From the NCBI RefSeq assembly GCF_036017035.1, contig NZ_JAYXHS010000001.1, positions 1,860,001 to 1,924,000 of the forward strand: 64,000 bases of DNA. Direction: 5' to 3'. Positions 50,531 through 58,886 of the stretch are shown one piece after another. This stretch comes from Viridibacterium silvisoli. GTDB lineage: Bacteria > Pseudomonadota > Gammaproteobacteria > Burkholderiales > Rhodocyclaceae. Each line of letters begins with the position of its first letter. Within the stretch, counting starts at the first letter, position 1. Below the pieces are notes generated by a model that was not told the DNA's origin, searched no databases, and saw only the letters and a list, made by a program, of their open reading frames with translations. A program made the position numbers and the translations under genes.

Positions 50531-51379
50531 ATGAACGTGCAGAACGTGTTGAGCAAACTCGACAGCCATTTCCTGAAAAAGGAATACGGACAGATCGAAA
50601 CGCTGTTGCTTGTGAATCTCGGGCAGGCCTTTGCCGAACGCGACAATGGCTCAGCCCTCACGCTGCTCAACGAGTTGTTGAGCTACTACCGCAGCGTGAG
50701 CCGGGTGGAAGAGAGTCTGTCTGTCGCCAGCAAGGCGATCAAGCTGATGGACGAGATGGGTTTGCGCGGCACGCTGCACTACGCAACCACGTTGCTGAAC
50801 ATCGCCACCGCCTATCGCGCGGCGGGCAAGGCCGTCACGGCGGTCGACATGTATGAACAAGTCTCGAACATCTACCGGGAAGAGCGCGTCGATGATCCGC
50901 ATCTGCTCGCCAGCCTGTACAACAACCTGAGCCTTGCCTGGCAGGCGCTGAACGACCACACCAAGGCCATCAAGTACCTGCAGATGGCCCTGGTGCTGGT
51001 GGAGGGCTCGCAGGGAGAAGCCGAGCAGGCGGTGACCTACACGAATCTCGCGCTCTCGAAGATGCGTTGCGGTCGTCTAGCCGAGGCGCGCAGCGATCTC
51101 GACGACGCCGTGCGCTTGTTCAAGCGGCAGAAGAGCGTCAGCGCGCACTACGGCGCCGCCCTCGCTGCGCTGGGTGAGCTGTGCTATCGCGAGGGCAATC
51201 TGCACGAGGCGATCAGTTGCTACGAGCGCGCCCTGGAGCAGATCGAGTTGCGCTATGGCAGGAATGCGCAATACGCCGTGACGCTGGAGAGCCTCGCCGT
51301 GGTCTATGAGGATGTAGACGCGGTCTACGGCTCGACCTTGCAGGCCGAGGCAGCGCGCGTGCGCGGTGCGTTGCACTGA
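50531..51379 (+). CDS. Tetratricopeptide repeat protein
   Basis: This 282-residue protein contains about six TPR units, including LHYATTLLNIATAYRAAGKA, HLLASLYNNLSLAWQALNDH and AALAALGELCYREGNLHEAI. GGAGAG precedes ATG 50531. TPR proteins are scaffolds; here it is the first of three linked genes with DUF4037 and DUF4125 proteins (15-base gap to the next), an association seen in anaerobes and other bacteria whose purpose is unknown. It may organise the other two. Confidence 0.85.
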   Translation: MNVQNVLSKLDSHFLKKEYGQIETLLLVNLGQAFAERDNGSALTLLNELLSYYRSVSRVEESLSVASKAIKLMDEMGLRGTLHYATTLLNIATAYRAAGKAVTAVDMYEQVSNIYREERVDDPHLLASLYNNLSLAWQALNDHTKAIKYLQMALVLVEGSQGEAEQAVTYTNLALSKMRCGRLAEARSDLDDAVRLFKRQKSVSAHYGAALAALGELCYREGNLHEAISCYERALEQIELRYGRNAQYAVTLESLAVVYEDVDAVYGSTLQAEAARVRGALH

Positions 51380-51393
51380 GGGTAGAGGCTGCC

Positions 51394-52329
51394 ATGAAGG
51401 GCCTGATGCTCGCCCGCCAGTATCATGACCATTGCATCGACGCATTGCTTGCGCCTTACGCAGGCTATCGCCAGCGTATCGCCACAGGCCTCGTCGGGCC
51501 GGGCTCGGAGTGTTTTGGTTTCGATGACGAGTTCTCGCGCGATCACGACTTCGGCCCCGGCTTCTGTATCTGGCTTGCCGACGAGGACCATGCCGTCATC
51601 GGGCCCGCATTGCAGGCCGGCTATGACCGACTGCCCAAGAGCTTTGCCGGCAGCATGCCACGCCGTGCCACGCCGCGCAGCGACCAGCGCGTGGGAGTCT
51701 TCTCCATCTCCGCTTTCTACACGCGCTTTCTCGGTGCTCCCGAGTTGCCGGTCAGCGATGCGGACTGGTTGCAGATTCCGGAGGAGCGGCTTGCCACCGC
51801 TGTGAATGGCGCCGTCTTCAGCGATCCGCTCGGCGGATTCAGCCATATCCGCAGCTGCTTGCAGGGCTATTACCCGGAGACAGTAAGGCGTCGAAAAATT
51901 GCAAACGCCGTCGCCAGCATGGCGCAGAGCGGTCAATACAATCTGCCGCGTTCGCTACAGCGTGGCGAGACGAGCGCGGCGTTCCTTGCGCAGGCCGAAT
52001 TCATCCGCAGTACCTGCCAGCTGGTGCATGCACTCAACGGCTGTTACACGCCGTTCTACAAGTGGCTGCATCGCAGTACCCAGCACATGCCTCTACTCGC
52101 CAACATGCATGCGCGCCTCGATCGCTTGAGCCACACGCTGCCGCTGGCCAGCCAGCGCATGGTCGAGAAGATATGCGACGAGGCGCTGCAGACACTCATC
52201 AGGTTCGGCTACACCTTTCCCGGTGATGCTTTCCTCGAAGCGCACGTCGACAACATTCTCGGTGCAGCACTCCCGACGATGGCTCGCGTGGCAACACGTC
52301 CCTACGACCTGCAGGCTCAGCCCACATGA
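51394..52329 (+). CDS. DUF4037 protein, nucleotidyltransferase-like
   Basis: This 311-residue protein carries GPGSECFGFDDEFSRDHDFG, which resembles the GS(x)nD(x)D active site of nucleotidyltransferase-fold proteins, at about residues 35-54, followed by a helical C-terminal domain. DUF4037 proteins are uncharacterised; the acidic cluster suggests metal-ion binding and nucleotide transfer. It overlaps the downstream DUF4125 gene by four bases (ATGA) and follows the TPR gene by 15 bases. Confidence 0.85.
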   Translation: MKGLMLARQYHDHCIDALLAPYAGYRQRIATGLVGPGSECFGFDDEFSRDHDFGPGFCIWLADEDHAVIGPALQAGYDRLPKSFAGSMPRRATPRSDQRVGVFSISAFYTRFLGAPELPVSDADWLQIPEERLATAVNGAVFSDPLGGFSHIRSCLQGYYPETVRRRKIANAVASMAQSGQYNLPRSLQRGETSAAFLAQAEFIRSTCQLVHALNGCYTPFYKWLHRSTQHMPLLANMHARLDRLSHTLPLASQRMVEKICDEALQTLIRFGYTFPGDAFLEAHVDNILGAALPTMARVATRPYDLQAQPT

Positions 52330-52943
52330 CAATCATCGAAGAAATCATCGCCATGGAATGGCGCGCCTTCCGCCTGGTGCGCAATGAAGGTGGGCGTGCC
52401 AGTTGCCAGGACGACTACGCCACCTTCGAGATCATGCGCAAGAGCCAGTTCCTGTGCTGGGACCCGCAAACCCTCGTCAGCTATTGCGCGGATCTCGATG
52501 TTGCGCAGCGCTCCGGCCGCAACCTCGTGCAGGAGAAATACGCGCGCATGATGGCCTCCACCGCGCCGGAGCGTTACGCCACCTTCGCGCACACGCTACC
52601 TCAGCTCAGCGACTGGCAGCGCGGCGCCATCAAGACCATCGTTGCGCAACAAGTTGCCTGGCGCGAGGACTTCGCCGCGGAATACCCCGCGCTGTCGAGT
52701 CAGGCGCGGCTGATCCGCACGGAGCAGGACACGCCGACGGGCACTTCCTTTGAGACCTATCTGCGCGGCGAGCTGGGCACCTATTCGGCAGCCACGCTGC
52801 TGGCGTACGAGCAGATGATCGCGCTATGGGCGCTGCGCCACAGGAATATGACCACCGCCGCCATGAATCACACGGCCGTTCTCTATGGCTACAAGGACGT
52901 GGCTGACGCAGAGCGCAAACTACAGAACATGCAGGCTGCATGA
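52326..52943 (+). CDS. DUF4125 protein
   Basis: This 205-residue protein of the DUF4125 family reads IAMEWRAFRLVRNEGGRASC, QDDYATFEIMRKSQFLCWDP and SFETYLRGELGTYSAATLLA. It is helical and soluble, with no catalytic signature I can name. Translational coupling to the DUF4037 gene indicates that the proteins act together, perhaps as target and modifier. Confidence 0.83.
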   Translation: MTIIEEIIAMEWRAFRLVRNEGGRASCQDDYATFEIMRKSQFLCWDPQTLVSYCADLDVAQRSGRNLVQEKYARMMASTAPERYATFAHTLPQLSDWQRGAIKTIVAQQVAWREDFAAEYPALSSQARLIRTEQDTPTGTSFETYLRGELGTYSAATLLAYEQMIALWALRHRNMTTAAMNHTAVLYGYKDVADAERKLQNMQAA

Positions 52944-53016
52944 GTCTGCGTGTGCTGCCCTTGCACCCGCATCGGGCAGGGCGTCGAGGATTTCAGCACG
53001 CTCGTATCGAGCGGTT

Positions 53017-53388
53017 TCAGCGTGCTGAAGGCTGGCCACCTATCTCTGCGCGCCTGACCCTGGTCAGCGAGTTGAATGCCTTGCGGTAAGACCAGGTCAC
53101 CAGCTCGGCGAGATAGTCGGCGGGAAACCTGTGAACTTCCACGACCGTCACCCAGTGGAAACGCCCCATGTAGCGCGCCGGCTTCACACCCGGCACGTCG
53201 GTCAGCTCGACGAAGCGCTCCGGTGTCACGCGAAAACTGAAGCGCCACTTCTCGGGCTCGCTGGTCTTGAAATACGCGAAGTTCTTGCCGCCCACCGAAT
53301 AGACCAGAACGTTCGAAGGCGCACCCATCAGGGTCTCGATCGCGCCCGGGAAATTCCTGCAGAGCACTTCCAGTTCGGTGCGGGTCAT
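53017..53388 (-). CDS. MmcQ/YjbR family DNA-binding-like protein
   Basis: This 123-residue protein matches the YjbR/CyaY-like family: LEVLCRNFPGAIETLMGAPS, KNFAYFKTSEPEKWRFSFRV, RFVELTDVPGVKPARYMGRF and HWVTVVEV. The fold suggests DNA binding, but biological role is not established. It lies alone on the minus strand, upstream of the DUF4124 gene by direction of transcription is none. Confidence 0.87.
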   Translation of the reverse strand: MTRTELEVLCRNFPGAIETLMGAPSNVLVYSVGGKNFAYFKTSEPEKWRFSFRVTPERFVELTDVPGVKPARYMGRFHWVTVVEVHRFPADYLAELVTWSYRKAFNSLTRVRRAEIGGQPSAR

Positions 53389-53433
53389 GACGGCCTCAGA
53401 GAAGGTGTGCCTGCACGGCCCGGGCTCCCGGCG

Positions 53434-53862
53434 TCAGCGCCGGCAGGTTGGTGCGGGCACTTCCGGGCAATTGCTTGCGCCCGACCGCAGGTTGCCGTTG
53501 GGCAGACGATAGCGACTGAAGCAGGCTGTGCTCGAAGCATATATGTCCCATTGCCTCTGGCAGTCGGAGGCATTGCCTGCTGTCTTGTTGTCGTTCTTGA
53601 TCGAAGAGGATTTCGGCGTGGCCTCCAGTCGATCCACCTCACGCTGGTCCTGGGCGCGCCTGCGCTGAGCCGCGGACTGATCCAGCGACGTGGGGTTGGT
53701 ATTGATGACGTCGGCCTTCTTCGACTTCTCGGCGTACTTCTCCGGAACCACGTCGCCGTACTGCGTCACGCCGCGCTCATCCACCCACTTGTAAACAGCG
53801 CCTGCAGCGCTTCCGGTTGCAATGCTCATGGCACAGGCCAGTGCCAGGTATCGGGTCTTCAT
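53434..53862 (-). CDS. DUF4124 domain protein
   Basis: This 142-residue exported protein has a signal peptide ending ATGSAAGA, then the DUF4124 core VYKWVDERGVTQYGDVVPE and a long charged linker with SAAQRRRAQDQREVDRLEA. Four cysteines in the C-terminus (CQRQWDIYASSTACFSRY and CPEVPAPTC) may form disulfides. The function of the domain is unknown, but it is common in beta- and gammaproteobacterial periplasmic proteins. Confidence 0.87.
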   Translation of the reverse strand: MKTRYLALACAMSIATGSAAGAVYKWVDERGVTQYGDVVPEKYAEKSKKADVINTNPTSLDQSAAQRRRAQDQREVDRLEATPKSSSIKNDNKTAGNASDCQRQWDIYASSTACFSRYRLPNGNLRSGASNCPEVPAPTCRR

Positions 53863-53977
53863 TCTTGGTTATATCCACTCTCGGGGTCAGAACATCCGGC
53901 AGTGCCGGCCCGAGACGGATTATGCCCTTGTTATGCCGGCTGGTTGTGGTGCGGACCCATGCGCGGGGTGATCCTGC

Positions 53978-54595
53978 TCAGCTCGCAGATACGAGAAGTT
54001 CCGGCCGCGCGAGCCTGAGCCCTTCGTACACCTTCAGCGCCGCATAGGCGTCGTTGGCGGCGTAGAGCAGTTGCGCAGGCGAGAGCTCGCGCAGCGACCA
54101 GTTGGTGGTCGTGATCGACTTCGATTTGCGGAAGTTCTGGTTGAGCACCAGGCCGATGGCAGCCCGCACGCCCATGTCGCCGCTGTACCCATCCTTGCGG
54201 AATGCGGTGTCCAGATCGAGCACGGCATTGAGCCCCGTGCCGAACTTTGCGCGGATCTGGCTGTGATCCGACTTCAGGCCGAAGCCGACCTTGAGTACGT
54301 CTGGCGATTGCAGCAGCTCGACGAGGAAGGGGCGCGCTGCCTCGTGATGTACCTGGAATATGAAGGCCTTGTTGGCAATCGCGAACTGCACGACGTGCGG
54401 GCCCTTGCTGATGTCGCCGACGTTGAAGGTCGGCTTCGATTCGGTATCGAAACCCGCGACGCCTGCGGTCTTGATCTCGGCAGCCGCCGCAGCGAATTCA
54501 TCCTGTGTGGCGGGCACGACGACTTGTTCCAACGTAAGGCCCGGAAAGGGTTCAAGCAGGGCGGTGACTTCTTTCGAGGGGCCTTTCTTTTTCAT
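53978..54595 (-). CDS. RNase D-like 3'-5' exonuclease (DEDDy)
   Basis: This 205-residue protein has the three DEDD blocks: GFDTES (exo I) at about 49-54, GFGLKSDHSQIRAKFG (exo II) and LLYAANDAYAALKVYEGL (exo III, Tyr/Asp of the DEDDy type). It is RNase D-like but lacks the HRDC domains, so it is a short form that may act on RNA or DNA. The start overlaps the upstream P-loop gene by four bases (ATGA). Confidence 0.9.
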   Translation of the reverse strand: MKKKGPSKEVTALLEPFPGLTLEQVVVPATQDEFAAAAAEIKTAGVAGFDTESKPTFNVGDISKGPHVVQFAIANKAFIFQVHHEAARPFLVELLQSPDVLKVGFGLKSDHSQIRAKFGTGLNAVLDLDTAFRKDGYSGDMGVRAAIGLVLNQNFRKSKSITTTNWSLRELSPAQLLYAANDAYAALKVYEGLRLARPELLVSAS

Positions 54596-55113
54596 TCTTG
54601 TGCTCTCTTGACTAAGAAGCCAAGGCTATCGCTAGAAAGAAGATCTCGCAATTCGCGATCGTTTCGGATGTGAAACAGTTTCTTGCCTTGCGACCGGCAC
54701 GCTGCAAGGATCTTCGGCCGAACATTCTTTGGAAATCGCCAGATGATTTTCACTAGCGTCGGAACGATGAGGATTTCCGGACAACGCTCAGGCAAGCCTG
54801 GGCGAGAACGGAACAGATAAGGCAGGTTGCGACAAAGCACACGCCAGAAGCATCTGCGCCGCGAATAGTCGAGGAAGATGACGGTGTCAGCAGCGTCCAG
54901 CAAGAGGTCGGAAACGCCGTCCACGATCCAGGCTGAGCCTGCTGCGATTGCTTGTTCCTGTGCGAGTCGTTCTGCGCGCGGCGTACGACCCCAGCCCGCT
55001 TGCCACACCACCTTGTCGAGTCCCGTGTTGGGCAACCCGGTATTCGCCGCAAGCGATGCAGTCAGCGTGCTCTTGCCGGAGCCTGCGTTGCCAATGACGA
55101 GTATGCGATGCAC
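54592..55113 (-). CDS. P-loop NTPase, adenylate-kinase/topology-modulation-like
   Basis: This 173-residue protein has Walker A GNAGSGKS near residues 8-15 and a Walker-B-like ADTVIFLDYSRRRCFWRVL. Later RSRPGLPERCPEILIVP matches small FlaR/adenylate-kinase-like proteins annotated as topology modulation, whose substrates are unknown. The start is GTG 55113. It overlaps the exonuclease gene by ATGA and lies downstream of livM, from which it is separated by 61 bases. Confidence 0.85.
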   Translation of the reverse strand: MHRILVIGNAGSGKSTLTASLAANTGLPNTGLDKVVWQAGWGRTPRAERLAQEQAIAAGSAWIVDGVSDLLLDAADTVIFLDYSRRRCFWRVLCRNLPYLFRSRPGLPERCPEILIVPTLVKIIWRFPKNVRPKILAACRSQGKKLFHIRNDRELRDLLSSDSLGFLVKRAQE

Positions 55114-55174
55114 GGATAGAGAGTCTGCAGACGATAAATGCGAGGTGCGTGTGTCCGTCGCTGGTCGCAGCAGC

Positions 55175-56110
55175 TTATACAGACTTTTTCTTGCGTGCGA
55201 AGAGTGCGAACGCCTCTCCTACGATGCCGCGCCTGAACGCCATCACGCACACCACAAAAATCACGCCGATGATCACACTGACCCACGAGCCGACCTTGTC
55301 GGCGAGGGTGTCCTGCAGTGCGACGACGATGCCTGCGCCGAGGACGGGGCCGAGGAAGGTGCCGACGCCGCCGAGCAGCGTCATGAGGATGACTTCGCCG
55401 GACATGGACCAGTGCACGTCCGACAGCGTTGCGAAGCCGAAGACGAGGGTCTTGAGCGAGCCGGCCATGCCGGCCAGCGCGGTGGAGAGCACGAAGGCGA
55501 GCAGCTTGTAGCGGGCGACGTCGTAGCCGAGGGAGATGGCGCGCGGTTCGTTCTCGCGGATGGCCTTGAGGATCTGGCCGAAGGGCGAGTGCACGATGCG
55601 CCGGATGAGCAGGAAGACGGCGACGAAGAGGGCGAGAACGAAGTAGTACATCGTCGTATCGCTGGCGAGTGGCAGCACGCCGAACAGATTGCCGCGCGGA
55701 ACGCCCTGCAGGCCGTCTTCGCCGCCCGTGAAGCGCATCTGCAGGCAGACGAAGTAGAGCATCTGCGCGAGTGCCAGCGTGATCATCGCGAAGTAGATGC
55801 CTTGCCGGCGTATTGCCATGCCGCCGACGACGAGACCCGATACGGCGGCGAAGGCCATGCCGGCGAGGATGGCCAGCTCCGGCGTGAAGTGCAGGTTCTT
55901 GACGAGATAACCGGTGACGTAAGCGGCGGAGCCGAAGTAGGCGGCGTGGCCGAAGGACAGCAGGCCGGTGTAGCCGAGCAGCAGGTTGAAGGCGCAGGCG
56001 AAGATGGCGAAGCACAGCAGCTTCATGACGAAGACGGGGTAGAGGCCGAGCAGGGGCGCGAGGAGTGCGACGGCGAGCAAGGCGAGGTAGAGATACTTGG
56101 CTTGGCGCAT
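55175..56110 (-). CDS. livM: Branched-chain amino acid-type ABC permease LivM
   Basis: This 311-residue permease has about nine helices with LLGYTGLLSFGHAAYFGSAA, RVIHSPFGQILKAIRENEPR-type EAA-like loop (here IVHSPFGQILKAIRENEPRA) and LLGGVGTFLGPVLGAGIVVA. It is the second permease subunit of a LIV/urea-amide-type ABC importer. It is the last gene of the livGFKHM set and is separated from livH by 261 bases, mostly repeats. Confidence 0.93.
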   Translation of the reverse strand: MRQAKYLYLALLAVALLAPLLGLYPVFVMKLLCFAIFACAFNLLLGYTGLLSFGHAAYFGSAAYVTGYLVKNLHFTPELAILAGMAFAAVSGLVVGGMAIRRQGIYFAMITLALAQMLYFVCLQMRFTGGEDGLQGVPRGNLFGVLPLASDTTMYYFVLALFVAVFLLIRRIVHSPFGQILKAIRENEPRAISLGYDVARYKLLAFVLSTALAGMAGSLKTLVFGFATLSDVHWSMSGEVILMTLLGGVGTFLGPVLGAGIVVALQDTLADKVGSWVSVIIGVIFVVCVMAFRRGIVGEAFALFARKKKSV

Positions 56111-56268
56111 GTTATTCAGTTGCCATCTGGGTCTGCGTGATTGCCCGAAACCGTTCGCACTGAGCGTAGTGAAACGGAGTCGAGGTGTGGGCCCATGCTT
56201 CGACTCTGCTCGCTTCGCTCTCTACGCTCAGCACGAACGGTTGTAAGTCGATGTGCCCTCACATCTTC

Positions 56269-56346
56269 GTCATTCCGGCGAAGGCCGGAATCCAGTGTCT
56301 TCGCCGTTTTCCAGCTGTGCTGGATCCCGGCCTTCGCCGGGATGAC
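56269..56346. repeat. Inverted repeat, family A copy 4 (livH-livM gap)
   Basis: Arms GTCATTCCGGCGAAGGCCGG and inverse (to 56346) with a spacer of about 25 bases lie between livH and livM. Another palindromic segment (56140-56250, CTTCGACT-like) adjoins it. Confidence 0.85.
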
Positions 56347-56371
56347 GAATTCTTGTGAGTTCATCAACATG

Positions 56372-57256
56372 TCACGCCTCCTTCCCGAACAGCCCTGCGG
56401 GGCGCAGCACCAGCACGATGGCCATGATGACGAAGACGACGATGTTGGATGCCTCCGGGTAGATGACACGCGTGAGGCCTTCGATGAGGCCCAGGGCGAG
56501 GCCGGTGAGCACCGAGCCGAGGATGGAACCCATGCCGCCGATGACCACTACGGCGAAGACGACGATGATGATGTTGGAGCCCATCAGTGGCGTGACCTGG
56601 ATGACGGGTGCAGCGAGCACGCCGGCGAGGGCGGCGAGGGCGGCGCCGGCGCCGTAGGTGAGCATCACCATGACCGGCACGTTGATGCCGAAGGACTGCA
56701 CCATGGGCGCATTCTCAGTCGCGGCGCGCAGGGTGGCGCCGAGGCGTGTGCGCTCGATGACGAACCAGGTGCCGAGGCAGGTGACGAGCGAGGCGAGCAC
56801 GACCCAGGCGCGGTAGTTGGGCAGGATCATGAAGCCGAGATCGGTGGCGCCCTGCAGTGCGTCCGGTACGTTGTAGGACTGGCCGGAGACGCCGAACTGA
56901 TCGCGGAAGATGCCTTCGGCGATGAGGGCGAGGCCGAAGGTCAGTAGCAGGCCGTAGAGCGGATCGAGCTTGTAGAGGCGTTTGAGGAACAGGCGCTCGA
57001 CGACGACACCGAGCGCGCCGATGCTGAGTGGCACGAGTACGAGCGCATACCAGTAGTTGAGGCCGAACTTGTTCATCAGGATCCAGGCGCCGAATGCACC
57101 CATCATGTACAGCGCGCCGTGGGCGAAGTTGACGATGCCCAGCAGGCCGAAGATGACGGCGAGACCCAGGCTCAGCATGGCGTAGAAGGAGCCATTGACG
57201 AGGCCGATGAGGAGCTGGCCGAGGAGGGCCTGGACGGGGATGTCGAAGGGGTTCAT
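56372..57256 (-). CDS. livH: Branched-chain amino acid-type ABC permease LivH
   Basis: This 294-residue permease has eight or nine helices: NGSFYAMLSLGLAVIFGLLG, IVNFAHGALYMMGAFGAWIL and ERTRLGATLRAATENAPMVQ, the last being the EAA-like loop that contacts the ATPase. ATG 57256 is used; an in-frame TTG one codon earlier is ignored. It is the first of the two permease genes and follows the binding-protein gene by 288 bases of repeats. Confidence 0.94.
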   Translation of the reverse strand: MNPFDIPVQALLGQLLIGLVNGSFYAMLSLGLAVIFGLLGIVNFAHGALYMMGAFGAWILMNKFGLNYWYALVLVPLSIGALGVVVERLFLKRLYKLDPLYGLLLTFGLALIAEGIFRDQFGVSGQSYNVPDALQGATDLGFMILPNYRAWVVLASLVTCLGTWFVIERTRLGATLRAATENAPMVQSFGINVPVMVMLTYGAGAALAALAGVLAAPVIQVTPLMGSNIIIVVFAVVVIGGMGSILGSVLTGLALGLIEGLTRVIYPEASNIVVFVIMAIVLVLRPAGLFGKEA

Positions 57257-57320
57257 CAATTATTTGTCAGACGCTTGGTGTGTCTTGTGTCGAAATTTGC
57301 TCTGTCGTTTTGCTACGTGA

Positions 57321-57538
57321 CCCTCACCCGGCGCTGTCGCGCCACCCTCTCCCGCAAGCGGTAGAGGGGAAGGCAACCAGCTGTCCGGGCCTCACATATC
57401 GCGAACTGTCTGCAGTCCCCTCTCCCAGGCGTGGGAGAGGGGGCGCGACAGCGCCGGGTGAGGGCGGAGGCGGCAAGCGGGGTATTGCTTGTTGCAACCC
57501 TCTCCACCGACCCATCTCCCGCAAGCGCGAGAGGGGAG
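57321..57538. repeat. Inverted repeat, family B copy 3 (livK-livH gap)
   Basis: A perfect 23-base inverted repeat (57321-57343 and 57442-57464) encloses inner CCCTCTCCC/GGGAGAGGG hairpins, and further CCCTCTCC units continue to 57538. The block almost fills the livK-livH gap. Confidence 0.85.
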
Positions 57539-57544
57539 CGCAAA

Positions 57545-58759
57545 TCACTTCTTCACAAACGAACAAGTCGACTTCTCCAGCGGCTGGAAGGCCTGCTCGC
57601 CCGGCACCTTGGCGATCACCTTGTAGTAGTCCCACGGGTACTTTGACTCTGCCTGCCCCTTCACTTCGAGCAGGTACATCTCGTGGATCATGCGGCCGTC
57701 CTGGCGGATGTAGCCGCCCTTGGCGAAGACGTCGTTGATCTTGGCCTTCTTCAGCTCGACCATGACTTTGTCGGCGTCATCCGTGCCGGCGGCCTTCACG
57801 GCGTTGAGGTAGGTCAGCGTGGCGGAATAGTCGGCAGCCTGTGCCATCGACGGCATCTTCTTCATCTTCTCGAAGAAGCGCTTGGACCAGGCGCGCGTCT
57901 CGGGTGAGGAGTCCCAGTACCAGCCGTCCGTGAGCTGCAGGCCCTGTGTGGCTTGCAGGCCGAGGCTGTGGACGTCGGTGATGAAGACCAGCAGGCCGGC
58001 CAGCTTCATGTTCTTGGTGACGCCGAACTCACGTGCTGCCTTGACCGAGTTGATGAAGTCGCCGCCCGCGTTGGCGAGGCCGAGCACCTGCGCTTTCGAC
58101 GACTGCGCCTGCAGCATGAAGGACGAGAAGTCGGAGGCGGACAGCGGGTGCTTGACCGAGCCCACGACCGTGCCGCCCGCAGCCTTCACGGCAGTAGCGG
58201 TATCGGTTTCGAGCGATATGCCGAAGGCGTAGTCCGCAGTGAGGAAGTACCACGACTTGCCGCCGCCCTTGACGATGGCCGCGCCAGTCACGTTGGCGAG
58301 CGCTGCCGTGTCGTAGGCGTAGTGCACGGTGTAGGGCGTGCAGTCTTCATTGGTCAGCCGCGTCGAGCCCGCGCCGATGTTGAAGTAAGGGCGTTTCTTT
58401 TCGCCAACCACTTTGGCGATGGCAATGCCGGCGCCGGAGTTGGTGCCGCCGATGAGCATGTCCACGCCTTGCTGGTCGATCCACTCGCGCGCCAGCGAGC
58501 TGGCGACGTCAGCCTTGTTCTGATGGTCGGCGGAAACAACTTCGATGGGTTTGCCGAGCACCTTGCCGCCGAAGTCGGCGATGGCCATCTTGATCGCTTC
58601 CGTGCCGCCGGGCCCGTCGAGGTCAGCGTAGAGGCCGGACATGTCGGTGATGAAGCCGATCTTCACGCTGGTGCCGGAGACCTGCGCCTGGGCTGCGCTC
58701 ATGCTGAAAGCAAGTGGCAGGGCGGTGGCGAGGGCAAGACTAAGTGCTTTCAGTTTCAT
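57545..58759 (-). CDS. livK: LivK-type ABC substrate-binding protein
   Basis: This 404-residue binding protein has a Sec signal (LALATALPLAFSMSAAQA), then a type I periplasmic binding fold: VKIGFITDMSGLYADLDGPG, VDMLIGGTNSGAGIAIAKV and WYFLTADYAFGISLETDTA. AGGAGG before ATG 58759 rules out the longer frame. Liv-type proteins bind branched-chain amino acids, amides, urea or aromatic acids; the subgroup cannot be fixed. It lies between the ATPase and permease genes. Confidence 0.9.
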   Translation of the reverse strand: MKLKALSLALATALPLAFSMSAAQAQVSGTSVKIGFITDMSGLYADLDGPGGTEAIKMAIADFGGKVLGKPIEVVSADHQNKADVASSLAREWIDQQGVDMLIGGTNSGAGIAIAKVVGEKKRPYFNIGAGSTRLTNEDCTPYTVHYAYDTAALANVTGAAIVKGGGKSWYFLTADYAFGISLETDTATAVKAAGGTVVGSVKHPLSASDFSSFMLQAQSSKAQVLGLANAGGDFINSVKAAREFGVTKNMKLAGLLVFITDVHSLGLQATQGLQLTDGWYWDSSPETRAWSKRFFEKMKKMPSMAQAADYSATLTYLNAVKAAGTDDADKVMVELKKAKINDVFAKGGYIRQDGRMIHEMYLLEVKGQAESKYPWDYYKVIAKVPGEQAFQPLEKSTCSFVKK

Positions 58760-58838
58760 GATTGCCTCCTGTGGTGCGCATGGTCGGGTGGCCATGGGGT
58801 GGTGCGGAAACGGGTAGGGACGTCAATCAAACAAGACC

Positions 58839-58864
58839 GTCATTCCCGCGAAAGCGGGAATGAC
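58839..58864. repeat. Hairpin repeat, family A copy 5 (livF-livK gap)
   Basis: GTCATTCCCGCGAAAGCGGG and inverse form a single compact hairpin of 26 bases in the livF-livK gap. It is a half-size version of the other family A elements. Confidence 0.85.
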
Positions 58865-58886
58865 GGAGTGAGGGAGTTTCGTCACC

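Noticed and set aside
27223..57538. CRISPR array from the CCCTCTCCC repeats
   Set aside because: Units are palindromic, of variable spacing and few per block, with no uniform spacers or cas genes.
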